From contig NC_092048.1 of NCBI RefSeq assembly GCF_003086295.3, forward strand, positions 71,280,841-71,344,840: a DNA stretch of 64,000 bases. Reading direction: 5' to 3'. The notes beneath the pieces are model-generated. The model was given only the letters and a program-made list of their open reading frames with translations, searched no databases and was not told the origin of the DNA. Each line of letters opens with the position of its first letter. The stretch's first letter is position 1. Shown here in pieces: positions 56,162 through 64,000 of this stretch. This stretch comes from Arachis hypogaea. Lineage: Eukaryota > Streptophyta > Magnoliopsida > Fabales > Fabaceae. A program made the translations under genes and the position numbers.

Positions 56162-57059
56162 GGGGTAGTTTTGAATTAGAAAGTAGCTTTTTGGGGAGTT
56201 GGAAATTAGAGAACAACTCTCTGTATAATTTTACTTTCTCTGCACTTCTAGTTTTACTTTTCATAATGTATTTTCCATCTTTGTTTTTGATTTCCAGAGC
56301 TATGAACAACTAAACCCCTTTCATTGGGTTAGGGAGCTCTGTTGTAATTTGATGGATCAATATTAGTTTTCATTATTCTTCTTCTATCTTTTCTCTTGAT
56401 TTTACTAAAAGCTTTCAATCTTCATCCAATTGGGTAGTTATCTTGGAAAAGAAGCTATTCATACTTGGATCTCTTCTGAACCTTGGAAGAGGAATGAAGA
56501 GATCATGCTAGAAATGCTTTCTCATGTTGGACCAAATTGGGGTTGGATGGATATGGTGACTATAATTCTAGCAACACTTGATTTGGAATGCATGTGGTAT
56601 AATCAGTGACCATACTTCATCTCTTCTCATGAGGAATTGACCAAGAAATTGGCTATTGATCAAGATTGAGAGATTGAATTACAAGGAATTGTAATTCGAT
56701 CACTTAAGATTGCCAAGGAGATCAATGAACGCATTGATTGGGGAAGAGATGAAAAATGAACTTGATCCGGAGAATGCAACATCTCCTAAGCCCAATGAAT
56801 TCCCTATTTCTGATCTTACCCATTCTCTTTAATTTCTGCAATTTACTTTTATGAGCATCTTCCCCATTCCCATTTAAGATTCTGCAATTTACTTTCTGCC
56901 ATTTACATTCAGCTCTTTATTTCCAGCAATTTACATTTTCTGCTATTTACTTTCCCGCCATTTAATTTTTTGCAAATCTCAAATCAAATTCTGCTTCACT
57001 CAACTAAAACATTCCTCTAATTAAAGTTGCTTGACCAATCAATCCCTGTGGGATTCAAC

Positions 57060-57109
57060 CTCACTCTATTGTGAGTTTTACTTGATGACAATTCGGTATA
57101 CTTGCCGAA
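57060..57109. other. Tandem U5 hairpins in M-right
   Basis: CTCAC-tctatt-GTGAG at 57060-57075 and TTCGG-tatacttg-CCGAA at 57092-57109. Third variant of the paired stems seen in A and B. Confidence 0.65.
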
Positions 57110-57143
57110 GGAAAATTGTTGAGAGACAAGTTTCCGTGCATCA

Positions 57144-57745
57144 AGAAGTCAGACCGAACCGATCAACGCAAAAAAGTTATAAAAAGTAATCCATAAAAAA
57201 TGGCCTCACGAGGTCTGACTAAAAATGGATTACTAAAAATAACTTAGGAAGGATCGACAAGAGAAGTCGGACAAAATAATATCTTATCAAAATAATATCT
57301 TATCAAAAAGAGGTCGGACATCAGAATACTAACACTCTATAAAGATCTACAAAAGTTGCAAAAGCATGTACAGTATATCAGATAAATATACCCATCAAAA
57401 TAAAAACATTTAAAGACTCAAAAGGCCACCTAAAGAGGAAGCCTCAAGAGTTTAAAAGTGTTTTGTTTTTAAAACAAAGTTGCATAGAAGCAACTAAGGT
57501 TAAGAAGTCTACCACATCAAAAGATTACAAAAACAGAGTTCAAAAGCCCACAAATCGAGCTGTACAGATAAAATAAACAAATCATAAGGGGTTCAAAGTG
57601 TCCCAGTAGCAGCATCCATGGCTGAGGAGAAGGAACGATCTTCATAGGGGTGGCATCCACAGTCCCATCCTTTCGGTTAAGAATTTGACAATCAGGATCA
57701 GGTTCAGAATGGTCGACCTCAGCAGAAGGATTTGAAGAAGGCGTG
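57144..57745 (+). mobile_element. Element N: Tat-type fragment
   Basis: Starts inside the 3' repeat region (ttataaaaagtaatcc units to ~57300) and runs into the end of the antisense gene, where LTR O begins. No LTR present. Orientation as L. Confidence 0.75.
57593..57745 (-). pseudogene. Antisense accessory gene of element N, C-terminal fragment
   Basis: Minus strand encodes a DPDCQILNRKDGTVDA stretch matching C (near 17980) and L (near 52180), then one frameshift before the stop. Cut by LTR O. Confidence 0.7.
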
Positions 57746-57801
57746 TGGTGCGCAGAAATTGTGATTACACTTTAATTATGTAAAATTCATCGCTCTTTCT
57801 T

Positions 57802-57819
57802 TCCCTGGTAATGGCGCCA
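57802..57819 (-). other. Degenerate tRNA-Asp PBS-like motif inside LTR O
   Basis: tccctggtaatggcgcca matches the real PBS at 15 of 18 bases, all three changes being C to T. It lies ~55 bases inside the LTR and is followed by aaaaatatgatgcc, like a PBS-LTR junction. Confidence 0.6.
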
Positions 57820-58861
57820 AAAATATGATGCCAATACCATGGTTCACAACTTCGCACAACTAACCAGCAAGTGCACTGGGTCGTCCAAGTAATAGCTTAC
57901 GTGAGTAAGGGTCGAATCCCACGGAGATTGTTGGTATGAAGCAAGCTATGGTCACCTTGTAAATCTCAGTCAGGCGATATAAAAAAATAATGGAGTTTTC
58001 GAAAGTAATTAATGAAATAGGGATAGAAATACTTATGTAAATGATTGGTGAGAATTTCAGATAAGCGAATAGAGATGCTTTCGTTCCTCTGACCTCTGCT
58101 TTCCTGCTATCTTCATCCAATCAGTCTTACTCCTTTCCGTGGCTGGCTTTATGTGATACATCACCATTGTCAAAGGCTACTTTCGGTCTTCTCTCGGGAA
58201 AATGATCCAAATGCCTGGCACGGCTAATCGTCTGGAGGCATCACCCTTGTCAATGGTTTCATCTTATCCTCTCAGTGAAAATGATCAACGCACCCTGTCA
58301 CGGCACGGCTATTCATCTGTCGGTTCTCGATCATGCTGGAATAGGATTTACTATCCTTTTGCGTCTGTCACTAACGCCCGGCAATCGCGAGTTTGAAGCT
58401 CGTCACAGTCATTCAATCATTGAATCCTACTTGGAATACCACAGACAAGGTTTAGACCTTCCGGATTCTCTTGAATGCCGCCATCATTCTAGCTTACACC
58501 ACGAAGATTCAGATTAAGAGATCTAAGAGATACTCATTCAATCTAATGTAGAATGGAAGTGGTTGTCAGGCACGCGTTCATAAGGAATGATGATGATTGT
58601 CACGTTCATCACATTCAGGTTAAAGTGCGAATGAATATCTTAGAAGCAAAATAAGATGAATTGAATAGAAAACAGTAGTACTTTGCATTAATCTTTGAGG
58701 AACAGCAGAGCTCCACACCTTAATCTATGGAGTGTAAAAACTCTACCGTTGAAAATACATAAGTGAATAGAGGGTAGGCATGGCCGAGTGGCCAGCCTCC
58801 CATACGTGATCAATAGATCAAAATATAATCCAAAGATTTCAAATACAATAGTGAAATGTCC

Positions 58862-58869
58862 TATTTATA
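58862..58869 (-). promoter_or_regulatory. TATA box of LTR O
   Basis: Minus strand TATAAATAGGACA, as in LTR I. Confidence 0.65.
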
Positions 58870-58985
58870 ATAAACTAGCTACTAGGGTTTACAGAAGTAA
58901 GTAATTGATGCATAAATCCACTTCGGGGCCCACTTGGTGTGTGCTTGGGCTGAGCTTGAGTGTTGCACGTGTAGAGGTCCTTCTT

Positions 58986-59093
58986 GGAGTTGAACGCCAG
59001 TTTTTGTGCCAGTTTGGGCGTTCAACTCTGGTTTTGGATCCTTTTCTGGCACTGGACGCCAGATTTGGGCAGAGAGCTGGCGTTGAACGCCAG
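58986..59093. repeat. Palindrome cluster in LTR O
   Basis: ggagttgaacgccag paired with ggcgttcaactc, ctggcactggacgccag and ctggcgttgaacgccag; same three units and order as LTR A. Confidence 0.85.
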
Positions 59094-59466
59094 TTTGCAT
59101 CGTCTAAACTTGGCCAAAGTATGGACTATTATACATTTCGGGAAAGCCCTGGATGTCTACTTTCCAACGCAATTGGAAGAGCGCCATTTCGAGTTCTGTA
59201 GCTCCAGAAATCCACTTTGAGTGCAGGAGGTCAGAATCCAACAGCATCAGCAGTCCTTCTTCAACCTCTGAATCTGATTTTTGCTCAAGTCCCTCAATTT
59301 CAGCCAGAAAATACCTGAAATCACAGAAAAACACACAAACTCATAGTAAAGTCCAGAAATGTGAATTTAACATAAAACCTAATGAAAACATCCCTAAAAG
59401 TAACTAGATCCTACTAAAAACATACTAAAAACAATGCCAAAAAGCGTATAAATTATCCGCTCATCA

Positions 59467-60268
59467 CAACACCAAACTTAAATTGTTGCTTGTCCCCAAG
59501 CAACGGAAAATCAAATAGGATAAAAAGAAGAGAATATACTATAAATTCCAAACTATCAATGAAACATAGCTCCAATCAAATGAGCGGACTTATAGCTTTT
59601 TACCTCTTGAATAGTTTTGGCATCTCACTTTATCCATTGAGGTTCAGAATGATTGGCATCTATAGGAACTCAGAGTTCAGATAGTGTTATTGATTCATCT
59701 ATTTCAGTATGATGATTCTTGAACACAGCTATTTTTATGAGTCTTGGCCTGGCCCTAAGCACTTTGTTTTCCAGTATTACCACCGGATACATAAATGCCA
59801 CAGACACATAATTGGGTGAACCTTTTCAGATTATGACTTAGCTTTGCTAAAGTCCCCAATTAGAGGTGTCCAGGTTCTTAAGCACACTCTTTTTTTGCTT
59901 TGGACCTTGACTTTAACCGCTCAGTCTCAAGTTTTCACTTGACACCTACACGCCACAAGCACATGGTTAGGGACAGCTTGGTTTAGCCGCTTAGACCAGG
60001 ATTTTATTCCTTTAGGCCCTCCTATCCACTGATGCTCAAAGCCTTGGGATCCTTTTTATTTGCCCTTGCCTTTTGGTTTTAAGGTTATTGGCTTTTTGCT
60101 CTTGCCTCTTGGTTTTAAGAGCTTTTGGCTTTTTCTGCTTGCTTTTTCTTTCTATTTTTTTTCTATTTTTTTTTCGCCTATAAATTTTTTTTTCTACAAG
60201 CTTTGTTCTTGCCTGCTTTTTCTTGCTTCAAGAATCATTTTTATGATTTTTCAGATTATCAAATAACA
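59467..60268 (-). mobile_element. Element O internal region, 3' part
   Basis: PPT complement caacaccaaactta at the LTR edge, then sequence closely similar to 2629-3390 of element A, including the T-rich tract (60110-60230). No ORF. Ends in the assembly gap. Confidence 0.8.
59485..59504 (-). other. PPT-adjacent hairpin of element O
   Basis: GTTGCTTG-tccc-CAAGCAAC, perfect 8-bp stem, 19 bases inside the LTR edge. Confidence 0.75.
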
Positions 60269-61268
60269 NNNNNNNNNNNNNNNNNNNNNNNNNNNNNNNN
60301 NNNNNNNNNNNNNNNNNNNNNNNNNNNNNNNNNNNNNNNNNNNNNNNNNNNNNNNNNNNNNNNNNNNNNNNNNNNNNNNNNNNNNNNNNNNNNNNNNNNN
60401 NNNNNNNNNNNNNNNNNNNNNNNNNNNNNNNNNNNNNNNNNNNNNNNNNNNNNNNNNNNNNNNNNNNNNNNNNNNNNNNNNNNNNNNNNNNNNNNNNNNN
60501 NNNNNNNNNNNNNNNNNNNNNNNNNNNNNNNNNNNNNNNNNNNNNNNNNNNNNNNNNNNNNNNNNNNNNNNNNNNNNNNNNNNNNNNNNNNNNNNNNNNN
60601 NNNNNNNNNNNNNNNNNNNNNNNNNNNNNNNNNNNNNNNNNNNNNNNNNNNNNNNNNNNNNNNNNNNNNNNNNNNNNNNNNNNNNNNNNNNNNNNNNNNN
60701 NNNNNNNNNNNNNNNNNNNNNNNNNNNNNNNNNNNNNNNNNNNNNNNNNNNNNNNNNNNNNNNNNNNNNNNNNNNNNNNNNNNNNNNNNNNNNNNNNNNN
60801 NNNNNNNNNNNNNNNNNNNNNNNNNNNNNNNNNNNNNNNNNNNNNNNNNNNNNNNNNNNNNNNNNNNNNNNNNNNNNNNNNNNNNNNNNNNNNNNNNNNN
60901 NNNNNNNNNNNNNNNNNNNNNNNNNNNNNNNNNNNNNNNNNNNNNNNNNNNNNNNNNNNNNNNNNNNNNNNNNNNNNNNNNNNNNNNNNNNNNNNNNNNN
61001 NNNNNNNNNNNNNNNNNNNNNNNNNNNNNNNNNNNNNNNNNNNNNNNNNNNNNNNNNNNNNNNNNNNNNNNNNNNNNNNNNNNNNNNNNNNNNNNNNNNN
61101 NNNNNNNNNNNNNNNNNNNNNNNNNNNNNNNNNNNNNNNNNNNNNNNNNNNNNNNNNNNNNNNNNNNNNNNNNNNNNNNNNNNNNNNNNNNNNNNNNNNN
61201 NNNNNNNNNNNNNNNNNNNNNNNNNNNNNNNNNNNNNNNNNNNNNNNNNNNNNNNNNNNNNNNNNNNN
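60269..61268. other. Assembly gap, exactly 1000 N
   Basis: The round length indicates a placeholder of unknown true size. Any reading frame drawn through it is meaningless. Confidence 0.99.
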
Positions 61269-62924
61269 CCAAATTGAATACTAATGAATGCAGTATGACT
61301 TGCTAAACAAACGCTTGTGAAAGTTGGAACAAGCATTGAGCATCGAACCCTCACCGAAGTGTATCCGCTCTATTCGCTCAAGTTATAGGGTTCGTAGTCA
61401 ATCTCTGCATCATGCTTTCCAAGATTTGTCTTTCATCTAACAATCAACAATACTAATGCATGCTTACGAGTATCATTAGGTCTTATTTCATGGGTTGTAA
61501 CGGGGCTTAGGGTGAAGGTAAGGATGCATATGGCCAAGTGGGCTTAAAATTTGAGTCCTTGATCAACCTAGGATCCACTAGACACATAGAAAAAACTTAA
61601 CTACTATAATACATTACCTAGCTACCCTTGAGTTTTACTCTTTCTGCATACTCAATGCATTTCTTTTCAATTCACATCCCATATGCATTGTTCTTCTTAC
61701 TACGTCTTGGGTTCTTTGTCCCTTTGCTGTTTATTATTATATATTATTTTCTTCTTCACTCTTTTTTTTTCTTTTTTGGTCCCCCTTTTTTTCTTGGGTT
61801 CCATGATAAAAGAAAAACTTTAAATGCATATGGTTCAATCATTCAATACATGAGTATGTTCCCAAATCCTAGAATTTTAATTAAACTACAATACACCTCT
61901 TTACATCTACCTAAATTCCCAAGTATACCCTCCCATTTGAATGATACACATCCTAACTTACCTAAGCTAATCAAGGATCCAAATTTAGGGACATTCATGG
62001 TTTTCACTTAGGATTGTTGATGTGCTCTTTCAAAACAAAGAGGATTTATCATAGGCTCAAAATTTGTAGCAATGGTAGATAAGAGAGTTAAGGCCATTTG
62101 GGAAAAAGTGACTATTGAAATGATGGCCTCAATCATGTAAATGCATTCATACACAAAGCCAATGGGACATATAGAATCAGACAAAGCAAGGATCACAATC
62201 ATAGAGAGAGATATATGCACACAAGAATGGAAATAATGGTTAGAAGATGAAACCATGCAATAGGCTCAAAACTTTCATGCTTGTTTCTTAGCTCAATCAC
62301 TATGTTCCAAAATACATTCTTAAAGAAAGTTTACTGCAAAAAAAAATTTCAGAATTTTGGTAGGTCACCCAAAACACAGTTTCTGGAAAGAAGTTATTTT
62401 TAACCAAGTAACTCTATAGAAACTAACTATCATGCAAAGGGTATTTACAAGCAAAACTAACTACACATGCAATATACAAATTCTAAGCAAAAGATAAATC
62501 CATGGGTATTGAAGAGAAGAGATTGTTACCCATGGAGATCGGTCGAACGACCTCCGTGCTACGAACAATGCGCAAGGGACGGTTGGGACCGGAACCTTCA
62601 CTATCCCCTTCATCAGAGCTCTCATCACTTGGGTTTGAGATGGATGTGAATATTTTGGGTTCCTCCATGCTAGGGGTAACACAACCCAGAAGCTTCTTGA
62701 TGTAAGTGTACCGCCGGTGGTTGCGTCACTCATATATATCAAGCTTCCGGTGAAGATCTTCTATCCTTTGATGTGTGGATCTCAGTGGTGGGATGATGAG
62801 CTAGAAGGAAAAAAAGTGGCGGGGCCATGTCGAGGCTTGGTTTGTTCATGGGAAGGTGCAGGTATTTTCCGCTTGGGACCACATCGCCCTTATCCGGAAC
62901 TATGATCTTTTTGTCCTTGGCTTC
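61269..62924 (-). repeat. Second copy of the element H internal region
   Basis: Aligns with 35820-37502 throughout. Differences are mainly one- or two-base indels, many in homopolymers and densest in the first few hundred bases. The ORF fragment corresponding to 37059-37502 (here 62483-62924) is frameshifted. Confidence 0.9.
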
Positions 62925-63526
62925 TGATGAGCGGATAATTTATACGCTTTTTGGCATTGTTTTACATAGTTTTTAGTATGATTTAGTTAGTTTTTAGTAT
63001 ATTTTTATTAGTTTTTAATAAAAATCACATTTCTGGACTTTACTATGAGTTGTGTGTTTTTCTGTGATTTCAGGTTTAGAGGTTGAAGAAGGACTGCAGA
63101 TGCTGTTGGATTCTGACCTCCCTGCACTCAAAGTAGATTTTCTGGAGCTATAGAACTCAAATGGCGCGCTTCAAATTGCGTTAGAAAGTAGACATCCAGG
63201 GCTTTCTAGAAATATATAATAGTCTATACTTTCCCGAGTTTAGATGACGCAAACTGGCGTTGAACGCCAGTTCCATGTTGCAGTCTGGCATTCAGCGCCA
63301 GAAACAAGTTGCAAAGTGGAGTTCAACGCTAGAAACACGTTACAAACTGGCGTTCAACTCCAAGAATGACCTCTCCACGTGTAAAATTCAAGCTCAGCCC
63401 AAGCACACACCAAGTGGGCCCCGGAAGTGGATTTCTGCATCATTTACTCATTTCTGTAAACCCTAGTAACGAGTTTAGTATAAATAGGACTTTATGCTAT
63501 CTTTGTAAGGGATCTTTGATTAGTTT
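62925..63526 (+). repeat. Second copy of LTR I, 5' part
   Basis: Inserted at the same base of H as 37503 and cut by LTR J at the same base as 38109, so it descends from the same insertion events. Palindromes at 63254-63362 and TATA box at 63479-63486 are conserved. Confidence 0.9.
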
Positions 63527-64000
63527 TGTAACAACCCTGATTTTTGAGTATGCGAGATCTTTTCCGAAGGCACGAAATCTTCCGGAAGATCAGTAAGGGG
63601 AGAACCTCTGATATATCATCAAGTATCTCAATCCTCATTGTCATTATGTCATCTTAAGATAGAACCTTTTTTGAGGCACGCTCGATAACGTAGTCACAAA
63701 AAACCCAGTTTTTTGAACCGTATCGGTTAAGAGTTTTGATTCTGTTTTTCGTAAATAATCTCAGTTTGATGAATCGGACTTGATTCTGAGAGAAGAGAGA
63801 TAATAGGATAATATTATCATTATATTAGTATTAGAAGCTTCTGAATGATATTATAAGTTACCTGGTCTTTCTAGTTAAAAACAGAAAATCGGTTAACCGG
63901 GTTCACAGTTTACTGGTGCAGCTTAGCACCGGTACTCTTTGATGACTTTAGCAATGATAAGGCCTCATATACATGTTTATTCTCAATTAAAAATGTTACT
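63527..64000 (+). repeat. Second copy of LTR J, part 1
   Basis: Matches 38109-38590 with small deletions. The window ends ~18 bases before the K insertion site. Confidence 0.85.

Larger units (their letters stand above)
55581..57143 (+). repeat. M-right: 5'-truncated B-like LTR in plus orientation
   Basis: Starts in a U3 palindrome cluster, then TATA box, A/T-rich R region, and a typical U5 end (aatccctgtgggattcaacc, ttcggtatacttgccgaa) finishing ccgtgcatca. It faces away from M-left, so the two do not form one normal LTR. The flank after 57143 is Tat element N. Confidence 0.65.
57746..59466 (-). repeat. 3' LTR of element O
   Basis: 1721 bp, tggtgcgcag...gctcatca, same group as LTR A, G and I. 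Left flank gcgtg. U5 hairpins at 57864-57909 (CCAG/CTGG and CTTAC/GTAAG) and a palindrome cluster at 58986-59093. Confidence 0.88.

Noticed and set aside
58775..58795. tggccgagtgg, like a tRNA A box
   Set aside because: No B box at proper distance and no cloverleaf; lies inside LTR O.
60125..61354. Long frames across the N gap
   Set aside because: Produced by reading N as open codons.

Overview
The window is plant nuclear DNA made almost entirely of nested LTR retrotransposons. I see no ordinary host gene. The element types (Ty3/gypsy of the Athila and Tat lineages, primed by tRNA-Asp) and the LTR sequences suggest a legume, most likely Arachis (peanut or a wild relative). That identification rests on recognising LTR sequences and was not checked against a database. 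Element letters A to O are mine.

Left stack (1-33549). A Russian-doll series can be read boundary by boundary. A (Athila-type, 1066-12024, minus strand, nearly intact) sits inside an LTR of B (non-autonomous, minus, one 389-aa ORF). B sits inside the antisense accessory gene of C (Tat-type, minus). C sits inside the RNase H region of D (Tat-type, minus). D sits inside the antisense accessory gene of E (Tat-type, plus). E sits in the 3' region of F (Athila-type, minus, 31475-33549). A has both LTRs in the window and a 5-bp target duplication (gtcca). B to E show only their right-hand boundaries because their left parts lie before base 1.

Right stack (33550-55462). F is also cut by LTR G, G by element H, H by LTR I (plus), I by LTR J, and J by both K (38609-44151, duplication ctagt) and L (Tat-type, plus, 44965-55462). 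L carries 5' LTR, PBS, a decayed gag-pol, a 106-bp tandem array, an antisense spliced accessory gene, PPT and a truncated 3' LTR.

Right end (55463-64000). Two LTR ends face opposite ways (M). Then come a Tat fragment (N), an Athila-type element start (O), exactly 1000 N, and a second, indel-rich copy of 35820-38590. This part looks like a scaffold join and should be treated with caution.

Coding potential. A has gag, protease, reverse transcriptase, RNase H and integrase in one frame with only two nonsense codons. C, D, F and L are pseudogenes with frameshifts and stops. B encodes a coiled-coil, basic-tailed protein of unknown function. The Tat copies carry an accessory gene on the strand opposite to gag-pol, with plausible introns.

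Most interesting signals. (1) Family-specific palindromes with GTTGAACGCC or AACGTT cores recur in LTRs, in the 3' region and even inside the gag reading frame. (2) Short hairpins next to the PPT, in U5 and after integrase keep their pairing through compensatory changes between families. (3) The antisense accessory genes share 5'-UTR introns. (4) The N gap is followed by a duplicated nested junction.
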